Counted from the first letter of the stretch, positions 44,977-54,995 are shown. The stretch: 64,000 nt of DNA from an uncultured Bacteroidales bacterium (GCA_944326265.1 CALVDE010000019.1:18607-82606), one strand, 5' to 3'. Notes: a model not told the origin generated them from the sequence alone. Numbers and translations are program-made.

Positions 44977-47934
44977 TCAGTCTTCGACCATAAGTTCTGA
45001 TATAATTGCACGCATACTTTTGTTACTGAGCTGAGTCCTGAATTTAACATTGAATCCGTCGGCTTTAAGCTGATCAAAAAATTTCCCGGCACAACTTATC
45101 TTGGCCAACTCATTGCCTCTAAGCTCGTACTTATTCTCAACACCCTTCGTTTCAACAACGACGTTCATCTCCTTCTCTCCATTTGTCTTCTCGACCACAT
45201 ACATAAAATCAGGACTGTAACTGCTGTCTGCAATAGTCGGTATGGATATACTGCGGCGTGGAATCTTACCATAGACCACGACCTGCTGTATCTCGCTCCG
45301 GATATTATCCCTTTCAAGATCAGAGTCATAGGCAACAGCATCATACAGGTATTTGTCGGATACAATTCCTTTTTCCAAATGGACACCTATTAATCCCTGT
45401 ACTATCTCAGAACGCACATGACCGTTCTCGTCCGTAAGGGCAGAAGACAATACTGAATAGTCCGCCTTCCTATAATTGAAACGCCCCTGCAGATGCTCAC
45501 ACTTCCAGTCATTAAAAACTTGTATCAGTCTTGCCAAGGAATCCTCATTTATATATTCTTGTGGGAAATTATGAGAGACGGCATATCCGGATATGGCCTT
45601 ATGTATAACATCTATCGGTACAGATGTGGCTCTATGCGCCCGTATTAGAAAATCCCTGTACGGCATTTTCTTACCTGTAACCTGATACTCCACCCCGGCA
45701 TCATTGAGAACAGATGCTGTTCCATCCGTAGTATTCAGCACTTCCCTTTCGCTGCGCATTGTCTGATAAGTAAAAACGCCCTTCGCAACAAGACTCGGGA
45801 AATGCTCTTCTACAAGTTTGTCCACCTCCGCATCGAAGAAAATGACATATTTTCTGTTCAGCACGTTCCACAATTCACGCAGGTCCTCAAAGCATTTTTT
45901 CCTGATTCCGATCCTATTGGTCGTCTTCTTATTCCTGTCCACCACCTTGGACTTGCTCACTCCCACTTTATTAAACTCCGGATACTCCTCATAGAACTCA
46001 CACAGCTTATCCGGATTGAGTACTCTGTCCGTATTGACGATATACTTTTTAGCATACAGCTCAACCATAAGATCCATATCGCTGATGTTCCTGAGGGCAG
46101 CCACACGCTCCAGATCATCACCGGAAATAGAGATAATGTCTGCGGCCGGCATTTCCGAATTGATCTGACGCACCAGCTTGTCGGCAAAATCAGCCTCCGT
46201 GAAGTCCACAATGTAATTCAGCATAAACTCCTCATTACTGATCCTGTTGCCGGACTCATCCACCGGAAGACGAAGCCCCCTGCCTACTTCCTGAAGCTTG
46301 CTGTTCTCACTTCCACTGGAGCGCAGTTTCGTTATCGTAAACACATTCGGATTATCCCAACCCTCTTTTAAAGTCCATTTTGAAAAAAGGAACCGGCGCG
46401 TATTCGGAGTCCCGTCCTCATGTACAAATGACAGCAACTCCTTCTTGTTGTGAAGAATGTCGTTCACCTCCTTTGCCACGGCTTCATCAGTATCATTGTT
46501 ATCCTGGGCGAAGTAACCGGCCCTGCATGCTGCTATATCCTTACGGCTGGCCTCCAGATACTCCCGGTACGCATCACTGCACGGATGACTGAGCTCACGG
46601 TCCAGAGCTTCCTTCAAAAGCCTGTCAAAAGTATCCCTCAGCCATGCTCCTTCCCCGTTGCTGTCCCCCCTGTATGACTCGATACTGTCGATGAAAAACA
46701 GTGCCAAGGTCTTAATCCTCAGTTCTCTGCCGAAATTCTCCCGTTCAGTCTCAAAATGACGCTGGAGCGCAAGCCTGATCATCTGCTCCTGATACGATGA
46801 AGAATATATGCTTACCTCAAATTCCTCTCCAGTACGTTTTTCCTGTCCGTTCGACAGCATAATGACACCTTTGCCGACAGCATCCAAAGTCAATCCGGCC
46901 AAAGCACTGCTTATTATACCCAAGGAATCACCGGCGCGCAGACTGAACTGCCTGTTGCCGGAAGCAGTTCTGTAACTGAGACTGACACTCTCACGGTTCT
47001 CTATAGACGTGATTTTTATTTTCTCATTCCTGGAGCTGTCTGGCTGGAAATGCTCCTTCGCCACGCCTTTTATAAGATTGCTGTTGAATGACGTACATGC
47101 GTCCAGGTTGTACAGCAGATTGACATAATCTCTCACCTCCTTCTTATTGCGGCCTTTTCCTCTGAAGGCCATCGGGAAAGTAGCTCCATAACGGACAATA
47201 CACTGAGGTACCAGCTCTTCCATTATGATTTTGAAACCCTTCTGGTCCCGCGCAAATTTATGAGGCTCGTCGATTATTACAAACGGACGTGTCGAACGGA
47301 CAGCATCAAAAGGACGGAAATAACCATGAACACCGAAATCATAATCGTCCCTGCTCAACTGCCGGCCTGTGGTCAACAAGGAAATGTTGACAAGTAAAAC
47401 GTATATTTTATTTCTGTTTCCAGAAGAGCCCTCCACAAAAGCCCTGACAGCTGTAGGAAAAAATCTTTTCCCCTTTTTCAGCTTCATCGCATTTAGAACG
47501 CACAATTCCATATCCGCTCCATAGCCGCACGTATCTTTAAAGTGCTTTCTTACGTATGGATCTGCCATAAACGACTCGCAGCCCGCCTTTATGGGCAAAG
47601 TCGGCACTGCCAGCACAAACTTGTTGACACCATACCTCTTATGCAGTTCATATATGGTCTTGGTATACACATACGTCTTGCCCGTACCTGTCTCCATCTT
47701 AATATCCAGCCCCAGGCAAGCATCAGGAGGGGTCTTGCCACGTATCTGACGTGCTATATCATTTCTTATCTGAACACCGTCTATGTTGCGGACTATGTTG
47801 TAGTCCCTCATATCCACAACAGGATTACTGAAATAATCTCCAGGCTGCTCAAAGCGTACTGAAGAAAATATGTCACACACGGCATCCACCGGTATCTGCT
47901 GATGCTCCAGCCCGACCTGCAATATCAGTTCCAT
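44977..47934 (-). CDS. res: Type III restriction endonuclease, Res subunit
   Basis: A 985-residue ATP-dependent restriction subunit. The helicase P-loop is DIKMETGTGKTYVYTKT (Walker A at 81-87), Walker B/DExH-like is FVIIDEPHKFARD, and motif VI-like text is LQEVGRGLRLPVDESG. The C-terminal nuclease has PDFMYVVEKTNGEKEMNVVVETKG, the PD-(D/E)XK core. It forms a complex with Mod and cuts when two inversely oriented unmethylated sites are present. It starts 1 base after the Mod stop. Base composition is visibly AT-richer than the flanks, which suggests horizontal acquisition. Confidence 0.95.
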   Translation of the reverse strand: MELILQVGLEHQQIPVDAVCDIFSSVRFEQPGDYFSNPVVDMRDYNIVRNIDGVQIRNDIARQIRGKTPPDACLGLDIKMETGTGKTYVYTKTIYELHKRYGVNKFVLAVPTLPIKAGCESFMADPYVRKHFKDTCGYGADMELCVLNAMKLKKGKRFFPTAVRAFVEGSSGNRNKIYVLLVNISLLTTGRQLSRDDYDFGVHGYFRPFDAVRSTRPFVIIDEPHKFARDQKGFKIIMEELVPQCIVRYGATFPMAFRGKGRNKKEVRDYVNLLYNLDACTSFNSNLIKGVAKEHFQPDSSRNEKIKITSIENRESVSLSYRTASGNRQFSLRAGDSLGIISSALAGLTLDAVGKGVIMLSNGQEKRTGEEFEVSIYSSSYQEQMIRLALQRHFETERENFGRELRIKTLALFFIDSIESYRGDSNGEGAWLRDTFDRLLKEALDRELSHPCSDAYREYLEASRKDIAACRAGYFAQDNNDTDEAVAKEVNDILHNKKELLSFVHEDGTPNTRRFLFSKWTLKEGWDNPNVFTITKLRSSGSENSKLQEVGRGLRLPVDESGNRISNEEFMLNYIVDFTEADFADKLVRQINSEMPAADIISISGDDLERVAALRNISDMDLMVELYAKKYIVNTDRVLNPDKLCEFYEEYPEFNKVGVSKSKVVDRNKKTTNRIGIRKKCFEDLRELWNVLNRKYVIFFDAEVDKLVEEHFPSLVAKGVFTYQTMRSEREVLNTTDGTASVLNDAGVEYQVTGKKMPYRDFLIRAHRATSVPIDVIHKAISGYAVSHNFPQEYINEDSLARLIQVFNDWKCEHLQGRFNYRKADYSVLSSALTDENGHVRSEIVQGLIGVHLEKGIVSDKYLYDAVAYDSDLERDNIRSEIQQVVVYGKIPRRSISIPTIADSSYSPDFMYVVEKTNGEKEMNVVVETKGVENKYELRGNELAKISCAGKFFDQLKADGFNVKFRTQLSNKSMRAIISELMVED

Positions 47935-47935
47935 G

Positions 47936-49861
47936 TCAATATCTTATATCAATATTGATTCTCAGGTTCTTGGCAGCATCTCTCAGCGTAACCAAGTTCT
48001 TGCGCAGCATCTCAGTCTGGGCAAATGTAAAACTGTATCCCAGCAAGACTATATTCTCCGGGTTAAAATTCTTGTCTCCCAGATATTTCTCCATCAGGAC
48101 CGCCATATCGTCCTCGGTAAATCCGGTATCAATCATATAAAGATGCTTGTCCATAAACCTGGCAGTGTAGGTATCCAGCATGACAGGCTGACTCTCCGCC
48201 CCGAGACCATAACCGTCCCGTACCTGCCATGTCTCCAGTACAGTGTCAGGGCCGAACTCCTCAAGAACCGTCCCATCTGCAAAGAACTCCACCGAAGGAT
48301 CGAAAAGCTCAAGTTTCTCCAGTGTCCGGTCACTCGGTTCCTTCAACGTATAATGCTTGAAGCCGTAGTCAATATCCGCACCTGTCTCCGCCTTGATTCT
48401 GGCCGCCGCACGCTTGATACGCTCCATGCCTATCTCATCGATAGTATTGAATCCCATCCGCTGGGCAACTGTACCGTCCTTTACGGTCTCGGGCAACTGT
48501 ACCATAATGTATCTGCGATGGTCTCCGTCAGCAGCATTCATATCCATAACAGCATGAGCCGTCGTTCCTGAACCTGAGAAAAAATCCAGAACTATACCGT
48601 CCATGGCATTTCCCATCTTTATAATCAATTTAACCAAATCAAGCGGCTTCGGATACTCAAAGGGAGATTCACCTCCAAAAAGACTTTTAAGCAAGGCCTT
48701 GCCTGATTTAGGATTCACGCTGTCTATCCAAGTATTAAAAAGCTTTGTGGATTGAGAATCGTCTTCAGGCTCATATATTTTCTCGTAAGCCACCGGTTCT
48801 CCGTCCATTTCCCTTATCTCTATCAGATTTTTATCAACTGCATCCTGCATTGTGTCCTTACCCCAACGCCAACGTCCTTCTTTACCTGCGCCTGACATCG
48901 GATATACAGCACGAGTGCCTTCGCCTAAGTTGTCATCAAGAGACACAACGCCATTTTTATAGAAAATAGGATAAAACATATTGGGGCGGTCAGTACGAAG
49001 CGATGCATCTCCCCATTTTCTCAGCAGCTGCGTACGGTATCTTTTTCCATCGGCATCCACAAATGGATACTTATCGCCTTCTTTTATCTCTTCTCCGGCA
49101 ACGAAATCTGAATAGGCATAACACAATACATACTCATGAATACGTGCATAATGCGAACTGTCCTGCCTCCCGCCGGTCCCTTTCTTACAAAATACAGCTA
49201 CCAGGTTTTCTTCTCCGAAAATACTGTCGCACAAAAGCTTGAGGTTCGCCTGTTCGTTGTCGTCTATGGATATGAATATCACGCCGTCGTCAGAGAGCAG
49301 ATCACGGGCAAGCTGAAGGCGGGGCATCATGAACATCAGCCATGCCGAGTGGGAAGCAGACCCGCGCTTTGTCAGGTCCAATATCTTGTCTGCCTGTTCC
49401 TGACTGATACCCAGCTTTATCTGCAGTTCCTCGGAAGTGAAGCTGAAATTATCATTGTACACAAATCCGTCAGATCCGGTATTGTATGGAGGATCGATAT
49501 AGATGCACTTCACCTGCCCGTAATAGGATTTCAACAGATGCTTCAAGGCATCCAGATTATCACCGGTTATGTAAATATTCTTACTGCTGACATTCTCAGG
49601 CCTACTGTTGTGCTCCGTATCAGGAACTATAACGGTAGTGGACTCCACTGACGCAAGCAGCCGCGCATAACTTTTACCCAGAAAATTCAGGGCATACCCC
49701 TCGTTTCTGATATCCACTTCATCCGAGACCAATACCCTGAATCTGTCCAAATCAAAATTCCCCTTACTGTCAAAGCACCCGGGGAAATACCTCCGTAATA
49801 TCTCTCTGGTTCCGTCAGATGCTTTTATCTGAGCATTTTTTTCGATTATATCCCTTAGCAT
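47936..49861 (-). CDS. mod: Type III DNA adenine methyltransferase, Mod subunit
   Basis: A 641-residue beta-class N6-adenine methyltransferase. Motif IV DPPYNTGSDGFVYNDNF occurs at 123-139 and motif I FFSGSGTTAHAV near 440, the order expected for the beta class. The variable region between them (about 200-420) should determine the recognition sequence, which cannot be predicted here. It methylates one strand of an asymmetric site and is also needed for Res binding. A TATCTTTG box lies 33 bases upstream. No repeat tract typical of phase-variable mod genes is visible. Confidence 0.95.
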   Translation of the reverse strand: MLRDIIEKNAQIKASDGTREILRRYFPGCFDSKGNFDLDRFRVLVSDEVDIRNEGYALNFLGKSYARLLASVESTTVIVPDTEHNSRPENVSSKNIYITGDNLDALKHLLKSYYGQVKCIYIDPPYNTGSDGFVYNDNFSFTSEELQIKLGISQEQADKILDLTKRGSASHSAWLMFMMPRLQLARDLLSDDGVIFISIDDNEQANLKLLCDSIFGEENLVAVFCKKGTGGRQDSSHYARIHEYVLCYAYSDFVAGEEIKEGDKYPFVDADGKRYRTQLLRKWGDASLRTDRPNMFYPIFYKNGVVSLDDNLGEGTRAVYPMSGAGKEGRWRWGKDTMQDAVDKNLIEIREMDGEPVAYEKIYEPEDDSQSTKLFNTWIDSVNPKSGKALLKSLFGGESPFEYPKPLDLVKLIIKMGNAMDGIVLDFFSGSGTTAHAVMDMNAADGDHRRYIMVQLPETVKDGTVAQRMGFNTIDEIGMERIKRAAARIKAETGADIDYGFKHYTLKEPSDRTLEKLELFDPSVEFFADGTVLEEFGPDTVLETWQVRDGYGLGAESQPVMLDTYTARFMDKHLYMIDTGFTEDDMAVLMEKYLGDKNFNPENIVLLGYSFTFAQTEMLRKNLVTLRDAAKNLRINIDIRY

Positions 49862-49893
49862 AGCTTGTGATGTTTCAACAATTCTTTTCTATG

Positions 49894-49901
49894 CAAAGAT
49901 A
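49894..49901 (-). promoter_or_regulatory. -7 box TATCTTTG of the mod-res operon
   Basis: TATCTTTG on the minus strand, 33 bases before the mod ATG, in the 77-bp gap after the S41 protease gene. Confidence 0.5.
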
Positions 49902-49938
49902 ATCTTTTCCAAAAACCGAGAATGCAAGCCAACGCCAA

Positions 49939-51603
49939 TTATTCAACTTCTTTTTCAACAGGGATTGTGCCGTCCCACTGCTCCAGTGCCTTATGGAGCT
50001 GCGTATCCTGACGGAGGGCCGATTCGGCACCGCCACGGCGCAGATAGAACTTCTGGGCTATCTCATCCTCCAGCAGCGGCTTGATGAGAGACCTGTTTGT
50101 CTTCAGGAACTCCTCCTTGCTCAGAGACAGCCTGGACAGAAGATTCTGCATGTCTTCCTCTATTCCTTCCACGCTTTCCGCCAGCATCTCCCGCTCTGCG
50201 GCCTTCAGGACCTCCTCCATCTCGATCCGGGACTCGGTACGGGCATCGAATTCCTTCTGCGAGGCGAATTTCACAAAATCCTCATATTCTTCCTCCGTAA
50301 GAGAGAACACTCCGGCAGGAGCGATGCTGTCATGAGTGTTGAAATAACGGAGAGCATAATCGCTCAGGACATTGCTGTAGATTAAGGAGATTACGGGACG
50401 GCTGTAGTACTGCGGCTCCACTGTGATGTCCGGAGTAATACCGCCGCCGTCATAGACCTTGCGTCCTAGGCGGGTACGGAACTCCTTCTTGAGAGAATCA
50501 GGCACCGCCCCGACACTGCCGTCCTCATTGCGGTGACTGTAGTCTATAGCCTGGACGCAGCGTCCGCTGGGTGTATAGTACTTTGCCGTAGTCACTTTCA
50601 ACGAAGTATTGTAACCGGCCTGCCTTATCGTCTGCACGAGTCCCTTGCCGTAGGTACGTACTCCGGCCACTGTAGCCCGGTCCATATCCTGCAGCGCACC
50701 GGCGACTATCTCCGAAGACGATGCCGAACCGGAATTGACCATCACCATTAGAGGCAGCAGAGTATCCACCGGAGCAGTCCCTGTCCTGTACTCGAAATCG
50801 GCATCGGGATGCTTGCCTTTCGCCGAGACCACCAGAGTTCCCTGAGGGACAAAGAGCGACACAATCTCCACCGCCTCGTTCATCAGTCCTCCGCCGTTGC
50901 CGCGCAGATCCAGCACAAGCCGTCTCATGCGTCCGTCAGCCCTGAGACTGTCCAGAGCCTTCCTGACATCCTTCGAGCCGTCCATTGTAAAACCTCCTAT
51001 CTGAATATAGCCGGTGGAATCATCCAGGAACCCGTAATACACAACATCGGACACGTGAATCCTCTCCCTTACCAGAGCCACCTGGACCGTATCACCGCCA
51101 CGCCCCCTCACCACAGTCATATCCAGCACCGAACCGGGCCTTCCGCGCATCCTGCCGCTGCATTCGTCCACAGGCAGATCCTTTGTGCTTACGCCCCCGA
51201 TGGCGATGATGGTGTCACCGGGATTGAGCCCGGCCTTTACAGCCGCCGAATTCTCATACGGCTCGGCCACCACTATGTAACCCGACGGAGTCTTCTGTAT
51301 CAAAGCGCCCACCCCTCCGTAACTGGCAGTGGTCATGATGTCCAGGTCCTCCTCATTCTCTTCCGGAATGAACACGGTATACGGATCAAGACCGGCGAGC
51401 ATGGCATCGATTCCCGTGCGCAGCAGATCCTCCAGACTGACACTGTCCACATACTGGGACTGCAGTGTCCTGAGAATCATGGACTGTATCTCCAGGTATT
51501 TGCCTGTGTTGAAATTATCCGACTGAGCCGGCATGGAAACTGACGCGGCCGCCAGTACCGCAAGCGACACGGCTGTCTTTCTTAATGTTGTGATTGCTTT
51601 CAT
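49939..51603 (-). CDS. C-terminal processing protease, S41 family
   Basis: A 554-residue secreted serine protease of the CtpA/Prc type. A signal peptide (about 1-27) leads to a PDZ domain at about 90-180 (GVGALIQKTPSGYIVVAEP; AGLNPGDTIIAIGGVS). The catalytic Ser lies in NSGSASSSEIVAGAL (290-304) and Lys320 in TYGKGLVQT completes the Ser-Lys dyad; LVLDLRGNGGGLMNEAV is the S41 hallmark. It trims the C-termini of periplasmic proteins. It lies 38 bases after the CobW-type gene on the same strand, so it may share its transcript. A Glu-rich C-terminal region follows the protease. Confidence 0.93.
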   Translation of the reverse strand: MKAITTLRKTAVSLAVLAAASVSMPAQSDNFNTGKYLEIQSMILRTLQSQYVDSVSLEDLLRTGIDAMLAGLDPYTVFIPEENEEDLDIMTTASYGGVGALIQKTPSGYIVVAEPYENSAAVKAGLNPGDTIIAIGGVSTKDLPVDECSGRMRGRPGSVLDMTVVRGRGGDTVQVALVRERIHVSDVVYYGFLDDSTGYIQIGGFTMDGSKDVRKALDSLRADGRMRRLVLDLRGNGGGLMNEAVEIVSLFVPQGTLVVSAKGKHPDADFEYRTGTAPVDTLLPLMVMVNSGSASSSEIVAGALQDMDRATVAGVRTYGKGLVQTIRQAGYNTSLKVTTAKYYTPSGRCVQAIDYSHRNEDGSVGAVPDSLKKEFRTRLGRKVYDGGGITPDITVEPQYYSRPVISLIYSNVLSDYALRYFNTHDSIAPAGVFSLTEEEYEDFVKFASQKEFDARTESRIEMEEVLKAAEREMLAESVEGIEEDMQNLLSRLSLSKEEFLKTNRSLIKPLLEDEIAQKFYLRRGGAESALRQDTQLHKALEQWDGTIPVEKEVE

Positions 51604-51641
51604 TTTATATTGTTAACGATAGGACAATCGGGATGAACAAA

Positions 51642-52865
51642 TTACATGCCGCAGATCTCCGCCTCCGGGTCCAGACAGAAATCCAGGTCCCGCTTGATCT
51701 GCTCCACGTCCATGTGCTGGCCTATGAATACTATCTTCTGCATACGGTCTCCATAGTACTCGTCCCAGTCGCGGGCGAAACCGGGATCCCGGGCCTTGAG
51801 CTGCTCCAGCTCGTCCTCCGGAGCGGTGGCATACCACTGGCCCGCCTCCTTGAGCTGCTTCTGCCTTCCGGCCTGCTCGAACATGTAGGACATATCCGGG
51901 TCCTGGGTGAAATAGCAGATGCCCTTGGCACGGATCACCTCTCTGGGCCAGTGCTTGATGACGAAATTGTCGAACTTATTTATATCAAAAGCAGGGCGGC
52001 GGTAATAGACGAATGTGCCTATGCCGTACTCCTCGGCCTCGCCCTCCTCATGGTCATGGTCATGGTCATGGTCGTGATGGTGATGGCGGTGCTCATATCC
52101 GCGGGCCTCCGCCTCCTCCTCTTCCGTGGGAACGGCCTCTATGCCGCGCACCCATCCGGCCGATGCGGCCACCTGATTGAAGCTGAACATCCGGGTATTG
52201 AGTATCAGGCTCAGGTCTATCTCCCCGTAATCGCACTCGATGATGCGGGCTGAGGGCTGGACGCTGGCGATGATATGGCGGATGCGGGCCCTCTCGTCAG
52301 ACGTAACCTCCGAAGCCTTGTTGAGCAGGACTATGTTGCAGAACTCTATCTGCTGGAGAATCAGGTTCTCGATATCCTCCTCGTCCAGATTCTCCCGCAT
52401 GAGGCTGTCTCCGCATGCAAACTCGTCCTGAAGCCTGAGAGCGTCCACCACGGTCACGATGCAGTCCAGACGCGGGAAGATGCCGCAGTCCTCCAGCCTC
52501 GGGTCCATCCTGGGCATGGTGCAGATGGTGCGGGCTATCGGCTCCGGCTCGCAGATACCGCTGGCTTCTATGACTATGTAGTCGAAGCGCCGCATCTGTA
52601 TCAGCTCGGTAATCTGGTTCATCAGGTCGGTCTTGAGGGTGCAGCAGATGCAGCCGTTCTGCAGGGCTACCAGGCTGTCGTCCTGAGTGCCGACCACCCC
52701 GCCGCGCTGAATCAGGTCCGCGTCTATGTTCACTTCTCCGATATCGTTCACGATGACGGCGAACCGGATGCCCTTCTCATTGGAGAGGATGCGGTTCACC
52801 AGAGTTGTCTTCCCGCTGCCCAGATATCCGGTAAGGAGCAGCACCGGGATCTCATTGTTTCTCAT
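51642..52865 (-). CDS. CobW/ZNG1-family GTP-binding metallochaperone
   Basis: A 407-residue GTPase of the COG0523 family. Walker A is GYLGSGKT (13-20), the metal motif is NGCICC (Cys72, Cys74, Cys75) and EASGICEP follows. A histidine/aspartate run at about 258-275, coded by tandem TCATGG repeats, is a metal-binding loop. A CobW C-terminal domain (FVYYRRPAFDINKFDNFV) ends the chain. Family members deliver zinc or cobalt to client enzymes; zinc is most likely given the His-rich loop. It is divergent from the TPR regulator gene at 52942. Confidence 0.92.
   Translation of the reverse strand: MRNNEIPVLLLTGYLGSGKTTLVNRILSNEKGIRFAVIVNDIGEVNIDADLIQRGGVVGTQDDSLVALQNGCICCTLKTDLMNQITELIQMRRFDYIVIEASGICEPEPIARTICTMPRMDPRLEDCGIFPRLDCIVTVVDALRLQDEFACGDSLMRENLDEEDIENLILQQIEFCNIVLLNKASEVTSDERARIRHIIASVQPSARIIECDYGEIDLSLILNTRMFSFNQVAASAGWVRGIEAVPTEEEEAEARGYEHRHHHHDHDHDHDHEEGEAEEYGIGTFVYYRRPAFDINKFDNFVIKHWPREVIRAKGICYFTQDPDMSYMFEQAGRQKQLKEAGQWYATAPEDELEQLKARDPGFARDWDEYYGDRMQKIVFIGQHMDVEQIKRDLDFCLDPEAEICGM
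52048..52071. repeat. Four tandem TCATGG hexamers inside the CobW gene
   Basis: Perfect TCATGG repeats encode alternating His and Asp on the minus strand. In-frame copy-number change would lengthen or shorten the metal-binding loop without frameshift. Confidence 0.75.
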
Positions 52866-52887
52866 ATTCTCAATTTTTCAAGAGATG

Positions 52888-52895
52888 CAAAATTA
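52888..52895 (-). promoter_or_regulatory. -7 box TAATTTTG for the CobW-type gene
   Basis: TAATTTTG on the minus strand, 23 bases before the ATG at 52865, back to back with the plus-strand TAACTTTG at 52907. Confidence 0.45.
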
Positions 52896-52906
52896 CCAAA
52901 TTATTT

Positions 52907-52914
52907 TAACTTTG
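52907..52914 (+). promoter_or_regulatory. -7 box TAACTTTG for the TPR/HTH regulator
   Basis: TAACTTTG on the plus strand, 27 bases before the ATG at 52942. It faces away from the CobW promoter in a 76-bp gap. Confidence 0.45.
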
Positions 52915-52941
52915 CACCCCTGAACGACCTTGTGTACCGCC

Positions 52942-54657
52942 ATGAAATATAGGATTGTCCTGACCGCCGCCATCTTATCGGCACTTATCTGCGCATGCTG
53001 CGATGACATCCGGCACGCACGGGCTTCCATGACCATAGCCGATTCGTTGCTGAGCGCGGATCCCGACTCCTCTCTCGCGATTCTGCAAGGCATGGACAGT
53101 TCCGTCATAGAAAGACTGGGCAAAAGAGACATGGCTCTGTACACACTGCTTCTGGCCGAAGCCGAATACAAGTGCTGGATGCCCGTGGATGACGACACGA
53201 TAATCAATGAATCAGTACACTATTACCGGCATCACGGCCCTGAAGACATGTACGCAAGGGCCCTGACAATGCAGGGGGCCGTCTATCTTGAGCGCGGAGA
53301 GTACATCCTGTCCCTGGAGTGCTACAAGAAGGCGGAGCAGATCATCATGAAAGGCACCGATCTGCTTGAGCAAGGTCTGCTGCACACGCGCATAGCGGAA
53401 CTGTACCAGTTCACCTACATCAACAAGGAAGCCACCATAGACAGATATAGGATGGCCCTGGACTGCTTTCGGAAAGCCAATCTGACCGACCGGGTGATGT
53501 TCGGCAATCTGTCACTGGCAAGGGTGATGCTTTTTGAACGTCCGGACGAGGCCCTTGCTTACATCAAGGGCGGTTCCGCTCTGGCCGAACTTCTGAACGA
53601 CAGGGACATGATACTTGTCGGGCTGGAACTTCTGACTCAGTACCATGACATCAAGAAAGACCCGGACGGTGTAATCAGCACTGCCTCCGAGGCTCTTCGC
53701 CAATACAACACTGACGATGAGTGGATAAGGCCCATAATGACAAACATCCTGGTGTGCCTCACCAAGGCATACGCCGACAAGGGAGACTCCGTAAATGCCA
53801 GGAAGACAGCAGACCTGATCTACTGGAAAGACGAGGACAGACAGGTCAGGCACTACATCATGTCCATACTGGCCGCAAGCAGAGAAGACTGGAAATCAGC
53901 ACTCGAGAACGAGCGGATAACCGAGGGCATCGCGGACAGCATTATGCGGGCCGGTCTTGACCTTCACCTGAGGGAGGTGGAGAGAAATTTCGAGAACAGC
54001 CGCCTGAGAGAAGAATATACTGCCCTGAAGTCCCGATACATATCATACGCCGTAATCCTGCTTTTTCTCATCTGCATGACTGTCCTGGCAGGTCTGCTGA
54101 TACATCTCAAAAACATCTCACTCAAACGAGAGGTAGAGAAAAGTACGGACATCATACGCAACCTGAGCAACGGCAGGATGGACAACGGGAACGGTACCGG
54201 TGCCGCAGAAAGCAGTGCCGGACGCACAGGCAGATGCAGACCTATGAACAGAGAGAGTGTCGCCATCTCCGAAGAGATGCTGAAAGTAACTGACGAGCTG
54301 CTGGATGCCTACTACAAATACGGAAGGACGAAAGCCATAGCGGAGCACGTGAAAAAGATTCTGGAGTCCCATTTCCCCGCTGACGATACCATGACCCGTA
54401 TCATGAAAATAGTGAACGCCACCTATCCGGGCTTCCTGACAGGACTCAAAGACGCACACCCGACCCTCAAGGAAAAAGATCTTTATCTGATCGCCATGAT
54501 GGCCTGCGGTTTTTCGACAGGTACAATCTGTGCTCTCCGCAGAATCACAGAAAGCTCACTCTACGTCGAGAAATCCAGAATTGCAAAGAAAATCGGTGAC
54601 AACGTGCGCCTGTCAGAATACGTCTCAAGGGCACTTGAGACAGGAGAAATATCTTAG
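52942..54657 (+). CDS. Membrane-anchored TPR protein with C-terminal LuxR-like HTH
   Basis: A 571-residue protein from the ATG at 52942, with a lipoprotein-like signal (MKYRIVLTAAILSALICAC, Cys19). TPR-like helix pairs fill residues about 30-355 (YARALTMQGAVYLERGEYILSLECYKKAEQI). A membrane helix is at about 368-389 (YAVILLFLICMTVLAGLLIHL), then a low-complexity linker and a C-terminal helical domain (505-560; LKEKDLYLIAMMACGFSTGTICALRRITESSLYVEKSRIAKKI) resembling a winged or LuxR-like HTH. The layout parallels the AraC-ended protein at 29101-30807. Signal and targets are unknown; it may sense envelope conditions and act directly on DNA. Confidence 0.8.
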   Translation: MKYRIVLTAAILSALICACCDDIRHARASMTIADSLLSADPDSSLAILQGMDSSVIERLGKRDMALYTLLLAEAEYKCWMPVDDDTIINESVHYYRHHGPEDMYARALTMQGAVYLERGEYILSLECYKKAEQIIMKGTDLLEQGLLHTRIAELYQFTYINKEATIDRYRMALDCFRKANLTDRVMFGNLSLARVMLFERPDEALAYIKGGSALAELLNDRDMILVGLELLTQYHDIKKDPDGVISTASEALRQYNTDDEWIRPIMTNILVCLTKAYADKGDSVNARKTADLIYWKDEDRQVRHYIMSILAASREDWKSALENERITEGIADSIMRAGLDLHLREVERNFENSRLREEYTALKSRYISYAVILLFLICMTVLAGLLIHLKNISLKREVEKSTDIIRNLSNGRMDNGNGTGAAESSAGRTGRCRPMNRESVAISEEMLKVTDELLDAYYKYGRTKAIAEHVKKILESHFPADDTMTRIMKIVNATYPGFLTGLKDAHPTLKEKDLYLIAMMACGFSTGTICALRRITESSLYVEKSRIAKKIGDNVRLSEYVSRALETGEIS

Positions 54658-54945
54658 CATGACTATTTTGGAGCTGTTTGCGCAACATCCTGATTTTATG
54701 AGTATTGCAGACTGTTTTAATCGATAAATTCAGACAGGGCATCTTAGCAGACTTTCCGCATATCCTTATATTTCAACCATTTACAGAAACATACTGTCTA
54801 AGATTATTTTTCATTGCTGCTGATGTTATAATGCCTATGTTTGCAACCGCACACATTTGGTAGCTACTTAACATCTTACTGTTCTGTACCGTTCCATCTT
54901 TTCCAGTTGTATTGAATGCGGATCTGTACAGTCATGAAAAATTTT
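54658..54945. other. Gene-free stretch
   Basis: About 290 AT-rich bases between the TPR/HTH gene and the GH3 gene. A 22-codon frame begins at 54659 but has no family features. No strong hairpin other than the terminator described next. Confidence 0.5.
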
Positions 54946-54995
54946 AACGCCCTGACAGGCCCTGCGGATTACACAATCCAGGCCGCCAGGGTGTT
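54946..54995 (-). terminator. Terminator of the GH3-family gene
   Basis: AACGCCCTG (54946-54954) and CCAGGGTGTT (54986-54995) pair with one G-U/A-C-type imperfection, followed on the minus strand by TTAAAATTTTTC. It begins 3 bases after the stop. Confidence 0.5.
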
